A stretch of DNA of 64,000 bases from Deltaproteobacteria bacterium (GTDB lineage Bacteria; Desulfobacterota; Syntrophia; Syntrophales; JACQWR01). How positions within the stretch are numbered: position 1 is the first letter of the stretch; every line of letters starts with the position of its first letter. The notes beneath the pieces were generated by a model that worked only from the letters and a program-made list of their open reading frames with translations, was not told the origin of the DNA and did not search any database. Of this stretch, positions 43,631-52,586 are shown in pieces. Both the position numbers and the translations under genes were made by a program. Location of the stretch: the NCBI GenBank assembly GCA_016209105.1, contig JACQWR010000020.1, positions 1-64,000 of the forward strand. The letters run 5' to 3'.

Positions 43631-44950
43631 ATGAGCGATCATGGGGCGGCGCGGGAGGACGAGGGGAGGATGCAGGAAATTAAACCTGTCGGTCAACTGG
43701 ATGCTACCCTGCATCTTCCCGGTTCAAAGAGTTACAGTCAGCGGGCGATGGTGGTTGCCGCACTTGCGGAGGGCAAATCGCATCTTCAAAACGTTCTCGT
43801 TGCGGAAGATACCCGTTACCTCACGGAAGCGTTGCGCCTGTTGGGTGCGGATATTTCCGGAACAGGAGAGGACCTCGTGGTGTCGGGAACGGGAGGAAAT
43901 ATCCACAGTCCCGGCCGGGACATTTTTCTGGGAAACAACGGGACGGCGCTGCGTCTCCTTACCTCCGTTGTTTGTCTGGGAAAGGGGCGGTTCATTCTAA
44001 CCGGCGTCAGCCGTCTCTGTGAACGCCCCGTGCAGCCTCTTTTAGACGCGCTCGCGAAGATGGGAATTAATGCCCGCAGTAAGACGGGGACCGGCTGTCC
44101 GCCGGTTCTTATCGAAGCGAACGGCATTCCGGGCGGCAGGATAACCCTGGTCAATATCGAGAGCAGCCAGTATGTGTCGTCCCTGCTTATTTCCGCGCCC
44201 TATGCGGGAAAGGACGTGGAGATCGTTCTTGAGGGGCGGACCGTGTCCCAGCCTTACATTGATTTAACCCTGGAAGTCATGTCCCGCTTCGGGGTACAGG
44301 TGGCTACACGGGGGGAAAACACGTATTCGATAACATGCGGACAGAGGTACAAAGGCCGGGCATACCGGGTTGAAGGGGACGTCTCCAGCGCCTCCTATTT
44401 TTTCCTGGCGGCGGCGATCGTTCGGGGAAGATGCAAAGTGTTTAACATCAATCCTCATAGTCTCCAGGGAGATATCGGTGTCCTCGGCATCATGGAGGAA
44501 CTTGGTTGTGCCGTTGCGAAGGGAGACGATTGGGTCGAGGTCACCGGCGGCGCCCTGCGAAAAGGGGAATACATCGTCAATATGGGCGACATGCCCGACA
44601 TGGTTCCCACGATAGCCGTGTTGGCTGCCTTCCGGCCGGGCCGGACCGTGATTACGAACGTTGCTCATCTGCGCCTCAAAGAAAGCAATCGCATCGAGGC
44701 CCTGGTTGTCGAGTTGAACAGGATGGGAATCATGGCCGAGGAACGGGAGGACGGACTTGTCGTAACGGGGGGAACGCCCCATGGCGCGGAAATTGAGACG
44801 TACCATGACCACCGGATCGCCATGAGTTTTGCCGTTGCTGGTCTTGCCGTCCCGGGGATAAAAATCAAAAATCCGCGGTGCGTGGATAAATCCTTCCCGG
44901 GGTTTTGGGAGGAGATGGCAAAAGCGACAGGGAGAGAAAAAAAGGCATGA
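43631..44950 (+). CDS. aroA: 3-phosphoshikimate 1-carboxyvinyltransferase (EPSP synthase)
   Basis: 439 residues from ATG 43631; an ATG at 43670 after GGGGAGG is an alternative that would give 426 residues, the usual family length. Active-site motifs: LHLPGSKSYSQRAMVVAAL, LGNNGTALRLLTSV (the NxGT region), IESSQYVSSLL and LRLKESNRIEAL. Joins PEP to shikimate 3-phosphate, the sixth step. The NNGTALRLL and conserved-Ala/Gly pattern resemble class I (glyphosate-sensitive) or intermediate enzymes; this cannot be settled by eye. Confidence 0.93.
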   Translation: MSDHGAAREDEGRMQEIKPVGQLDATLHLPGSKSYSQRAMVVAALAEGKSHLQNVLVAEDTRYLTEALRLLGADISGTGEDLVVSGTGGNIHSPGRDIFLGNNGTALRLLTSVVCLGKGRFILTGVSRLCERPVQPLLDALAKMGINARSKTGTGCPPVLIEANGIPGGRITLVNIESSQYVSSLLISAPYAGKDVEIVLEGRTVSQPYIDLTLEVMSRFGVQVATRGENTYSITCGQRYKGRAYRVEGDVSSASYFFLAAAIVRGRCKVFNINPHSLQGDIGVLGIMEELGCAVAKGDDWVEVTGGALRKGEYIVNMGDMPDMVPTIAVLAAFRPGRTVITNVAHLRLKESNRIEALVVELNRMGIMAEEREDGLVVTGGTPHGAEIETYHDHRIAMSFAVAGLAVPGIKIKNPRCVDKSFPGFWEEMAKATGREKKA

Positions 44951-45465
44951 ACGTGGTTCTGATCGGGTACCGCTGTACGGGCAAATCCTCCGTGGGCAGG
45001 AAACTGTCGGAGAGATTAGGGGTGCCTTTTTATGATACCGATGATCTTATCGAAAATCGCGTCGGAAAATCGATTCGACAAATGGTCGCGGAACATGGCT
45101 GGCCTTTTTTCCGAGAACGGGAGAAGGAGATTATCGGCCAACTGGCTACCGTCAGGGGAGGTGTCATTGCCACCGGTGGCGGCGCCGTCCTGGACGATGA
45201 AAATCGCCATGTCCTGAAAAAGATGGGGGTCTGCGTATGGCTTTCCGCAGATACGGCTACGATCCTTCAGCGGATGAAGGCCGATGCCTCAAACGATGCG
45301 CAACGGCCGTCGCTTTCGAATAAGGATTTGCAGTGCGAAGTGACGGAAGGATTAGGGGAACGCGAACCGCTGTACCGGGACCTTGCACATCTATCCATTG
45401 ACACGGCAGACCGGGGCACCGAGGAGGTAGTCGAGACGATTTGCCAGTTTCTGACAGTCTGCTGA
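44947..45465 (+). CDS. aroK: Shikimate kinase
   Basis: 172 residues. P-loop GYRCTGKSSVGR, substrate-binding DTDDLIE, and the adenine-lid GGGAVLDDENR are present. Phosphorylates shikimate, the fifth step. ATGA overlap with aroA. Its last residues (TVC) and the TGA stop lie inside the left arm of a palindromic repeat (45456-45577), so the natural C-terminus may have been trimmed. Confidence 0.93.
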   Translation: MNVVLIGYRCTGKSSVGRKLSERLGVPFYDTDDLIENRVGKSIRQMVAEHGWPFFREREKEIIGQLATVRGGVIATGGGAVLDDENRHVLKKMGVCVWLSADTATILQRMKADASNDAQRPSLSNKDLQCEVTEGLGEREPLYRDLAHLSIDTADRGTEEVVETICQFLTVC

Positions 45466-45577
45466 AAAACGCCCATCTGCTGCGTTTCCCTCATCCTTTG
45501 CCATTCGACGTACCAACAAGTACGCCTCATGGCTTAGGATATCGGGGCCTTGCATCTGGGCATTTTTGAGCAGCCTG
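45456..45577. repeat. MITE-like inverted-repeat element between aroK and aroC
   Basis: Left arm CTGCTGAAAAACGCCCA (from 45459) and right arm TGGGCATTTTTGAGCAG (ending about 45573) are near-perfect complements around about 80 bases that include AAGTACGCCTCATGGC. It has the same architecture as the element at 37938-38058 (long arms, ACGCC core). Flanked by the end of aroK and the ribosome site region of aroC. Confidence 0.75.
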
Positions 45578-45613
45578 TAAAGGAGACATTTTAAGCAATC
45601 TGAGGGAGGAGAC

Positions 45614-46687
45614 ATGTCAGGCAATACGATAGGCGTTCTGTTCCGGGTAACCACCTGGGGAGAATCACACGGAGCGGCGACCGGGGCCGTGGTGGACGGG
45701 TGTCCGCCGGGCATTGAACTTGCCGAGGCCGACATCCAGACGGAACTGAACAGAAGAAGGCCCGGCCGGATTGCCTCCGCCTCGCCCCGGAAGGAGAAGG
45801 ACATCGTGGAGATCCTTTCCGGAACGTTCCAGGGGAAAACGACGGGCACGCCGATTTCCCTTTTTATCCGCAATACCGACGCCGATAGCAGCGCCTATGA
45901 GGGCATCAAGGATCTATTCCGGCCCGGGCATGGGGATTTTACCTATTTCAAGAAATACGGCATCCGCGATTACCGGGGCGGCGGACGCGCCTCCAGCCGG
46001 GAAACTGCTGTCCGCGTGGCTGCCGGAGCAGTGGCGAAAAAAATTATTGCCGCGGCGGGGATCGAGGTTGTGGCCTATACCCGGGCGTTGGGAGGCATCA
46101 ATGTCGGATTCCCGCCGGGGAAGAATCGTATCACCAGGGAGGATACGGACGGCAATTCCCTCCTCTGTCCCGATCCCGAGGCATTCCGAAAGATGGAGCT
46201 GAAGCTGGCGGAGGCCAGGCACGAAGGTGATTCCCTGGGCGGCATCGTTGAGATAGTTGTGCGGGGCTGCCCGCCGGGGCTGGGGGAACCTGTTTTTGAC
46301 AAGATGGATGGGGACCTTGCCAAGGCCATCATGGGCATCGGCGCCATAAAGGGCGTGGAAATAGGGGCCGGGTTTCGTGTTGCCGAGATGAGGGGTTCGG
46401 AAAACAATGATCCCCTGACACCGAATGGGTTTCTTTCCAACAATGCGGGCGGGATATTGGCCGGCATCACCAATGGCGATGATATCATCATCAGGGCCGC
46501 CTGTAAGCCGATCCCTTCCATCGCGAAGCTCCAAAAAACGATCAATGTCCACGGGAAAGCCGTGGATCTTTCCGTCGGCGGGAGGCATGATGTATCAGCC
46601 ATCCCCCGCATTGTTCCGGTATGTGAAGCTATGGTTAACATAGTACTTGCCGATCATTTACTGAGGCAGCGGACGGTTTCGGCATGA
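45614..46687 (+). CDS. aroC: Chorismate synthase
   Basis: 357 residues. Conserved FMN and substrate motifs: [58 protein letters not shown] and the C-terminal [12 protein letters not shown]. Makes chorismate from EPSP using reduced FMN, the seventh step. Overlaps tyrA by four bases. The 149-base gap upstream is filled by a repeat. Confidence 0.95.
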   Translation: MSGNTIGVLFRVTTWGESHGAATGAVVDGCPPGIELAEADIQTELNRRRPGRIASASPRKEKDIVEILSGTFQGKTTGTPISLFIRNTDADSSAYEGIKDLFRPGHGDFTYFKKYGIRDYRGGGRASSRETAVRVAAGAVAKKIIAAAGIEVVAYTRALGGINVGFPPGKNRITREDTDGNSLLCPDPEAFRKMELKLAEARHEGDSLGGIVEIVVRGCPPGLGEPVFDKMDGDLAKAIMGIGAIKGVEIGAGFRVAEMRGSENNDPLTPNGFLSNNAGGILAGITNGDDIIIRAACKPIPSIAKLQKTINVHGKAVDLSVGGRHDVSAIPRIVPVCEAMVNIVLADHLLRQRTVSA

Positions 46688-47466
46688 GCGAGCTTCAGAT
46701 TGGAATCATAGGCGGCACCCGGGGTATGGGGAAATGGTTTGCCGATTTCCTGCAGCGGGAAGGATATACCGTTCACGTCTCCGGGAGGGCCACCGGGATG
46801 GGATTCCCTGAGATGGCGCAGGTATGCCAGGTTGTTGTTGTAAGTGTTCCCATAAGCATAACCGGCGAAATCATCAGCCGGATCGGCCCCCTGATGAAAA
46901 AGGAGGCGCTTTTGATGGACCTCACCTCGGTGAAACGTGATCCCGTAAAACGCATGATGGAATTTTCTGTTTCGGACGTGATCGGGTGTCATCCTCTTTT
47001 TGGGCCGCAGGTTCTCTCTCTGGAGGGGAGCCATGTGGCGCTCTGCCCGGGAAGAGGCGATAGGTGGCTTCCCTGGCTGAAAGGGGTGCTGGAGAAAAAC
47101 GGCGCCCGCGTCGTGGTGACAACGCCGGAAAAGCACGACGCCATGATGGCCATTGTCCAGGGATTGAATCACCTGAACACGGTCGCTATGGGAATGACAC
47201 TGGGGAAGACGGGCTTCGGCCTTTTTGACATGAGCGGTTTTACCACTCCCCTCTTTGAAGCGAAGATTGAGATCATCCGCAAAATTTTCAACGACAATCC
47301 CCGGCTCTACGCCGAGATCATGACGATGAATCCTGATGTTCGCGAAATATTCCGTCTGTATGAAGAGTCGCTTGCAGAACTGAAGGGTGTAATAAATCAC
47401 GGCGATGCGGATGGTTTGACGACGCTCATGGATGCCTATGCCGCCCGGTTGTGGCCTCTCTCCTGA
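46684..47466 (+). CDS. tyrA: Prephenate dehydrogenase
   Basis: 260 residues. Rossmann loop [16 protein letters not shown] and the prephenate-binding CHPLFGPQV are visible, and the second half is all-helical as in TyrA. Makes 4-hydroxyphenylpyruvate, or arogenate product, for tyrosine; with pheA the operon covers both branches. There is no fused chorismate mutase, so it relies on the PheA mutase domain. The TGA stop (47464-47466) is the first bases of a family A repeat (TGACCGGGGGCGC). Confidence 0.9.
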   Translation: MSELQIGIIGGTRGMGKWFADFLQREGYTVHVSGRATGMGFPEMAQVCQVVVVSVPISITGEIISRIGPLMKKEALLMDLTSVKRDPVKRMMEFSVSDVIGCHPLFGPQVLSLEGSHVALCPGRGDRWLPWLKGVLEKNGARVVVTTPEKHDAMMAIVQGLNHLNTVAMGMTLGKTGFGLFDMSGFTTPLFEAKIEIIRKIFNDNPRLYAEIMTMNPDVREIFRLYEESLAELKGVINHGDADGLTTLMDAYAARLWPLS

Positions 47467-47513
47467 CCGGGGGCGCACCTGCAAGCCCCGCCGTGTAGGT
47501 GGGGAGCTTCACT
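47463..47513. repeat. Family A dispersed repeat at the end of tyrA
   Basis: CTGACCGGGGGCGCACC, a hairpin (GCCCCGCCGTGTAGGTGGGG) and GAGCTTCACT match the copy at 9976-10027 nearly base for base. Confidence 0.8.
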
Positions 47514-47640
47514 CCGTGCGAAATCAGCAGACATAAATTCTATTGACATTTCTCCTGAAAATTTTCTATGGTTACACTATAAAAGGTTGATCCCTCTTTT
47601 CAGAGAGCGACAGCCCGATTCCTCAGGATGATTTGGCATC

Positions 47641-47670
47641 TTGACAGGTATGCAAAATCGCACATATAAA
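47641..47670 (+). promoter_or_regulatory. Candidate sigma-70 promoter of the hdr-fdh operon
   Basis: TTGACA (47641-47646), an 18-base spacer and TATAAA (47665-47670). It leaves a leader of about 140 bases before hdrC. In that leader, GACTCC (47761-47766) is complementary to GGAGTC (47800-47805), which contains the ribosome site, so the SD could be masked. Confidence 0.5.
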
Positions 47671-47813
47671 CGTACTTGGATCATGCACGTTCATTCCTTT
47701 GAAGTCCGCAGTAAATCTTTCTTTTAGTGTTTTAGCCAGGGACAGGTTTTTTTCGCTTGAGACTCCTGCGGCCTTTTGGTGCGCAGCGGGGTGGGGAAAG
47801 GAGTCGCAGGGTT

Positions 47814-48446
47814 ATGGAAACGCGCGATCGGACGCCGGATCAATTGGTGGATCTGGGAGAAAACGTCCACCGTCTGATTAAGTACGAAGGGGAACTGGAC
47901 CAGGGATTCGCGGCCGAGGTCGCCCGCTTGGCCCACGGGGAAAAATTTTACACCTGCATCCAGTGCGGGACCTGTAGCGCCACCTGTCCGGTGAGCCACT
48001 ACATGGATTTTACGCCTCGCCGTATCATCGCCATGGTACGGGCCGGATTCAGGGAGGAGGTCCTCCGGAGCTTTACGATCTGGCTCTGCGCCTCCTGCTA
48101 TTCCTGCACGGCGGACTGCCCCCGTGAAATCAAGATCACGGACGTCATGTACGCCCTCAAGCAGATAGCGATCAAGGAAGGGATTTATCCGAAGAGGTTC
48201 CCGATCCCGGTGATGGCGCAGGAGTTCTACAAGATCGTGAAGAAAAAAGGACGCAATAACGAAGGGAAATTGATGATGAACCTCGCCCTGAAGACGAATC
48301 CCTTCAGCCTCCTGCGCTATGCCAAAGTCGGCCTGAAATTGTTCCGCACGGGGAGGGTGACCCTCAGGGAGGAGAGCATTAGGAATCATGGAGAGATCCA
48401 AACCCTGCTGGGCGCGGTTGACCGTGCCAGGGAGGCGGCCAAATGA
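47814..48446 (+). CDS. hdrC: Heterodisulfide reductase-like subunit C (Fe-S)
   Basis: About 210 residues from ATG 47814 (AAGGAG 10 bases upstream). Two [4Fe-4S] cluster motifs are visible: CIQCGTCSATCPVSHY and CASCYSCTADCPREI. HdrC passes electrons between HdrA and HdrB. It overlaps hdrB by four bases. The N-terminus is polar, with no membrane anchor, so the complex should be cytoplasmic. Confidence 0.9.
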   Translation: METRDRTPDQLVDLGENVHRLIKYEGELDQGFAAEVARLAHGEKFYTCIQCGTCSATCPVSHYMDFTPRRIIAMVRAGFREEVLRSFTIWLCASCYSCTADCPREIKITDVMYALKQIAIKEGIYPKRFPIPVMAQEFYKIVKKKGRNNEGKLMMNLALKTNPFSLLRYAKVGLKLFRTGRVTLREESIRNHGEIQTLLGAVDRAREAAK

Positions 48447-49336
48447 AATACCTCTACTTCCCCGGGTGTTCATTGAAGAGCACGGGCAAGCCGTATGAAG
48501 AATCCATCCTGAGCGTTTTCCGCGCCCTGGATGTGGACATAGAGGAATTGAAAGACTGGAACTGCTGCGGCGCCACCGCGTATATGGCCGTGGACGAACT
48601 GAAGTCCTTTTCCCTCTGCGCGCGGAATATGGCTCTCGCGGTAAAACAGCACGGCGAGGGGAACGGCGAGCCCGTCCAGCTTGTCGCTCCCTGCAGCGCC
48701 TGCTATTCCCTCCTCCTCAAGTCGCAGCACTACATGGAGGAAAACCCCGAGGTGAGCCGGGTGGTGAAGACCGCCCTGAAGGAAGTGGGTTTAGAGTCCG
48801 AGGGATTGTCCCAAAAGGTCCGCATCCGCCATCCCCTGGACGTTCTGGCGAACGACATCGGGATCGAGCGGATCAAAGACCAGGTGAAAAAGCCCCTGAC
48901 GGGCTTGAAGGTGGTGCCGTATTACGGTTGTCTCCTGGTCCGGCCCTATGCCACCTTCGATGACCCGTACAACCCTACCTCCATGGACCGGCTGATCCGG
49001 GCCCTGGGAGCCGAACCCGTGGATTGGGCGTTAAAGACGCGGTGCTGTGGGGGGACCCTCTCCGGTACCATCCAGGGGGTGGGCCTGCGGCTGAGCTATC
49101 TTCTCCTGAAGGAGGCGAGCCGAAAGGGGGGCGAACTGCTTCTTACCGCCTGCCCTCTCTGCCAGTTCGACCTCGAGTGTTTCCAGGGCGGCATGAATAA
49201 CCGCTTTCAGCACAACGTGCAAATGCCGGTGGCCTATTTTTCCCAGCTGATCGGCAAGGCGTTCAATCTTTCGGACCGCGAAGTGGGAGCGCAGAGGCTC
49301 TTCATTCCCATGAAGCTGGAAGCCGCGGCGCCATAA
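48443..49336 (+). CDS. hdrB: Heterodisulfide reductase-like subunit B (CCG domains)
   Basis: 297 residues with two cysteine-rich CCG domains: DWNCCGATAYMAVDEL with APCSACYSLL, and TRCCGGTLSGT with TACPLCQFDLE. In methanogens these hold two noncubane [4Fe-4S] clusters where the disulfide is reduced. YFPGCSLKSTG at the N-terminus is also typical. Its electron acceptor in a bacterium is unknown. Twelve bases separate it from hdrA. Confidence 0.9.
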   Translation: MKYLYFPGCSLKSTGKPYEESILSVFRALDVDIEELKDWNCCGATAYMAVDELKSFSLCARNMALAVKQHGEGNGEPVQLVAPCSACYSLLLKSQHYMEENPEVSRVVKTALKEVGLESEGLSQKVRIRHPLDVLANDIGIERIKDQVKKPLTGLKVVPYYGCLLVRPYATFDDPYNPTSMDRLIRALGAEPVDWALKTRCCGGTLSGTIQGVGLRLSYLLLKEASRKGGELLLTACPLCQFDLECFQGGMNNRFQHNVQMPVAYFSQLIGKAFNLSDREVGAQRLFIPMKLEAAAP

Positions 49337-49348
49337 GGAGGAAGTTCC

Positions 49349-51343
49349 ATGGAGGAGAAATCCGCTCAATCCGGAAACGGCTATCCCCGGGTGGGGGTAT
49401 ACATCTGCGATTGCGGTGCCAACATCGCCTCCACGGTGGACGTCAAAGCCGTGGTGGACGATGCAGCTACGCTACCCGGCGTGGTCCTGGCACGGGAGTA
49501 CAAATACGTCTGCTCGGAACCCGGACAGCAGCTCATTTCCCAGGACATCCGGGAGCAGAAGCTGGAGCGAATCGTCGTGGCGTCCTGCTCGCCGCGGATG
49601 CATGAGGCCACCTTTCAGAACGCGGTGGCCAATGCCGGGCTGAACCCCTATCATTTTGCCATGGCCAATATCCGCGAACACGTTTCGTGGGTCATCAGGG
49701 ACAAAGAACAGGCCACGGTCAAGGCCAAGCGCTTGGTCCGCGCCGCCGTCCTCCGGGTGGTTCTGCAGCAGGAGCTTTTCTCCTCCACGGAGCCGGTCAC
49801 GAAGGCGGCCTTGGTGTTGGGCGGTGGCATCGCCGGCATCCAGGCCGCGCTGACGATCGCCGACGCCGGCTACCAGGTCTTTCTGGTGGAGCGGGAGCCG
49901 TCCATCGGCGGGCACATGGCCAAACTGGATAAAACCTTTCCCACTCTCGACTGCAGCGCCTGAATCCTCGGGCCCAAAATGATGGATGCCGGTCGGCATC
50001 CCCGAATCAAGCTTATGACCTGCAGCGAAGTGGTGGCCGTATCCGGCTATATGGGCAACTATAGAGCGACGATCAGGACAAAGCCCCGCTACATCCGGGA
50101 AGACTTGTGCGTCGGCTGCCTCCAGTGCATCGACGCGTGCGTATTCAAAAAGCCGCGGTTTCCGGACGAATTCAACATGGGCCTGGGTCTGCGCAAACCC
50201 GTCTATCTTCCTTTTCCCCAGGCGACGCCGCAGGTTCCGCTGATTGATCCGGAGAACTGCCTGCAGTTGAAAACGGGCAAGTGCAAGCAGGGCTGCGCGG
50301 AAAAATGTGAACGGAAGGCGGTTGACTTCGAGCAGAAGGAGAAAATCCAGGAAGTCCAGGTGGGAACCATCATCGTTGCCACCGGATTCAAAACGGTTGA
50401 CCCCCATAAGGTCCCCTATTACGGATACGGGAAGTACCCAAACGTCTACACCGCGCTGGAGGCGGAACGGCTGGTGAGCGCTTCCGGCCCGACCGAAGGG
50501 GAGGTGATCCTGCGGGACGGGCGGAAGCCCGAGACGGTAGGAATCATCCACTGCGTGGGTTCCCGGGACGAAAAGACCAACCGCTGGTGTTCCCGGGTCT
50601 GCTGCATGTATTCCCTGAAGCTCGCCCACCTGATCCGAGAGCACAGCGGCGCAAAAATTTACAATTTCTACATCGACATGCGCACCCCCGGAAAGGGCTA
50701 TGAAGAGTTCTACAACAAGCTCCTGGAAGAAGGGGTCCAGTTCATCCGCGGGCGCGTGGCCGAGGTGACGGATTGGGCGGTCAAACCGGGAGAGGAAGGA
50801 AAATTGATCCTGCGGGTGGAGGACACGATGATCGGCCAGGTGCGGCGGATTCCGGTGGACATGGTCGTTCTTTCCACCGGGCTGGAGTCTCAGCCCGACG
50901 CCGCGAAGGTATCGGCCCTGTTCGGTCTGAGCCGCTCGGCGGACGGCTTCTTTGCGGAGGCCCATCCCAAGTTGCGTCCGGTGGAGACCAATACCGACGG
51001 CGTTTTCCTCGCCGGATGCGCCCAGGGGCCGCGGGACGTGCCCGATGCGGTTGCCCATGCGGGCGCAGCCGCCTCCATGGCCATTGCGCTGTTGAACAAG
51101 GGGGAAGTGACCATCGCGCCGACGACGGCCAAGGTCGTCCGTGAGAAGTGCGTGGGCTGCGGCGATTGCCTTCCGGTCTGCCCGTACACCGCCATCTCGC
51201 GCGTGGAAGGCAAGGCCGAGGTCAATGCCGCCCTGTGCAAAGGCTGCGGCACCTGTGTGGCGACCTGTCCGTCCGGAGCGATCGAGGGGCTTCACTTTAC
51301 GGACGAACAGCTGGTTGCCCAGATCGAGGGGGTATTGACATGA
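49349..51343 (+). CDS. hdrA: Heterodisulfide reductase-like subunit A, predicted selenoprotein
   Basis: 664 residues if the in-frame TGA at 49961-49963 is read as selenocysteine (U205). The sequence around it, FPTLDCSA-U-ILGPKM, matches the conserved HdrA motif that carries Cys or Sec there. The N-terminal part (GVYICDCGANI), FAD motif LVLGGGIAGIQAAL, ferredoxin clusters CVGCLQCIDACVF and CKQGCAEKCERKAV, and C-terminal CVGCGDCLPVCPY with CKGCGTCVATCPS are all in one continuous frame. HdrA holds the FAD that splits electron pairs. A hairpin with a GGUC loop follows the TGA. Overlaps mvhD by four bases. Confidence 0.9.
49961..50000 (+). promoter_or_regulatory. UGA codon with SECIS-like hairpin in hdrA
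   Basis: TGA 49961-49963 is followed by GATGCC (49985-49990), loop GGTC (49991-49994) and GGCATC (49995-50000). The six-base stem is perfect and the loop is the GGUC of the Escherichia coli fdhF element. The loop starts 28 bases after the UGA, longer than in fdhF (19). Confidence 0.7.
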
Positions 51344-51765
51344 GCGTCGAGTCCGGATTCGATCCAAAAATAGTGGCTTTCATGTGCAACTGGTGCACTT
51401 ACGCCGGGGCCGACAACGCCGGGGTGGCGCGGATGGAATCGCCGCACAACATTCTGGCGGTTCGGGTGATGTGCTCGGGGCGCGTCTCTCCGGAGATGGT
51501 GATACGCGCGTTCCGATCCGGCGCCGATGGCGTATTGGTGATGGGGTGCCATATCGGCGATTGCCACTATGCCGCCGGCAATCATCGCACGGCCAAACGC
51601 ATGCCGCTGCTGCGCAATCTCCTCGGGTACGTCGGCATCAACCCGGAGCGGATGGAGTTGGCCTGGGTATCGGCGGGGGAGGCACCCCGCTTTGTCGAAG
51701 TCACCCAGGCGTTCACCAAGAAGATCCGGAATCTGGGGCCGCTGGCGCAGGAGGTGACCGAATGA
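51340..51765 (+). CDS. mvhD: MvhD/FrhD-family electron transfer protein
   Basis: 141 residues. Cysteines in FMCNWCTYAGAD, VMCSGR and MGCHIGDCHY bind the [2Fe-2S] cluster of the family, which links the electron input enzyme (hydrogenase or formate dehydrogenase) to HdrA. Starts inside the hdrA stop (ATGA) and ends in an ATGA overlap with the next gene. The family is also called hydrogenase iron-sulfur subunit. Confidence 0.9.
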   Translation: MSVESGFDPKIVAFMCNWCTYAGADNAGVARMESPHNILAVRVMCSGRVSPEMVIRAFRSGADGVLVMGCHIGDCHYAAGNHRTAKRMPLLRNLLGYVGINPERMELAWVSAGEAPRFVEVTQAFTKKIRNLGPLAQEVTE

Positions 51766-52547
51766 TCGCAGCGATTCGCGAAGCCGTTGCCGAGCGCCTG
51801 GGTTCCTGTGATGGGGTGGTCGCGCTGCGAAGGAGGAATGGCGGCGTGGCCCCGCACCTCTTTCAAAAAGGGGACGAGCTTGCGGAGATGGAACTCTCGC
51901 CCAGGTATCCGCTGATGACCGTCGTCTCAAGGCTGCACAAGGCTTTCCCCGCGATCCGCCTGGGGGTTGTGGCCCGCGGGTGCGACGAGCGCGCCTATGT
52001 CGAGATGGCGAAGCGCAACCAGATTGATCCGACCCGCCTGGAAATTATCGGCTTTGCCTGCACGGCTGAGGAGGCCCAGGCCTGCTATTGCCGTGAGCCT
52101 TCTCCCAAACATCCGGTGGCGGGGACGCCGCCCGCGCCCGGCCCCCCCAATCCCCTCGTGGCGAAATACGATTCCCTGCCCCTGGAAGAACGGCGAAGTT
52201 TCTGGAAGAAACAATTCAGCAAATGCATCAAATGCTACGGCTGCCGGAACATCTGCCCCGAGTGCTTTTGCGAAGCCTGCGCCATGGAAGACATGGCCTG
52301 GGTCGAACCGGGTCTTCTGGCGCCGCCGTTCCCTACGTTCCACTTGATCCGCGCCATGCACATGGCGAGCCGCTGCGTTGCCTGCCGCGAGTGCGAGCAC
52401 ACCTGCCCGGCGTATATTCCGCTTACGGTGCTTTACGACCTGATGCGGCGCGACATCGCGGATCTGCTGGGCTATATCCCGGGCGCGGACATTGAGGCGC
52501 AGCAGCCGCTTTCCCTTTCACTCGAGCAGGCGCCGCTGAAGAAATGA
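51762..52547 (+). CDS. 4Fe-4S dicluster linker protein of the formate dehydrogenase
   Basis: 261 residues. The N-terminal half (about 1-110) has no cluster motifs apart from scattered cysteines; the C-terminal half has CIKCYGCRNICPECFCEAC (about 150) and CVACRECEHTCPAYIP (about 208), two clusters resembling those of FdhB-like subunits. It lacks the F420-binding FrhB module of methanogen FdhB. It is placed between mvhD and fdhA, so it probably carries electrons from the molybdenum/tungsten enzyme to MvhD. Start 51762 by ATGA overlap. Confidence 0.75.
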   Translation: MIAAIREAVAERLGSCDGVVALRRRNGGVAPHLFQKGDELAEMELSPRYPLMTVVSRLHKAFPAIRLGVVARGCDERAYVEMAKRNQIDPTRLEIIGFACTAEEAQACYCREPSPKHPVAGTPPAPGPPNPLVAKYDSLPLEERRSFWKKQFSKCIKCYGCRNICPECFCEACAMEDMAWVEPGLLAPPFPTFHLIRAMHMASRCVACRECEHTCPAYIPLTVLYDLMRRDIADLLGYIPGADIEAQQPLSLSLEQAPLKK

Positions 52548-52586
52548 CGATGGGCGGAAAGACCGTTCGTCACGGAGGCTAAACGT

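Noticed and set aside
47630..47660. Sigma-54 promoter before hdrC
   Set aside because: GG and GC are 15 bases apart instead of 10, while a good sigma-70 pair occupies the same region.
49961..49963. The TGA in hdrA as a nonsense mutation
   Set aside because: It lies exactly at the family's Sec/Cys site, the frame continues with full conservation for 459 codons, and a SECIS-like hairpin follows.
49472..51367. A 631-residue minus-strand frame opposite hdrA
   Set aside because: It has no recognisable domain, reads through the antisense of a clear HdrA gene, and is the sort of long open frame that GC-rich genes create on the other strand.
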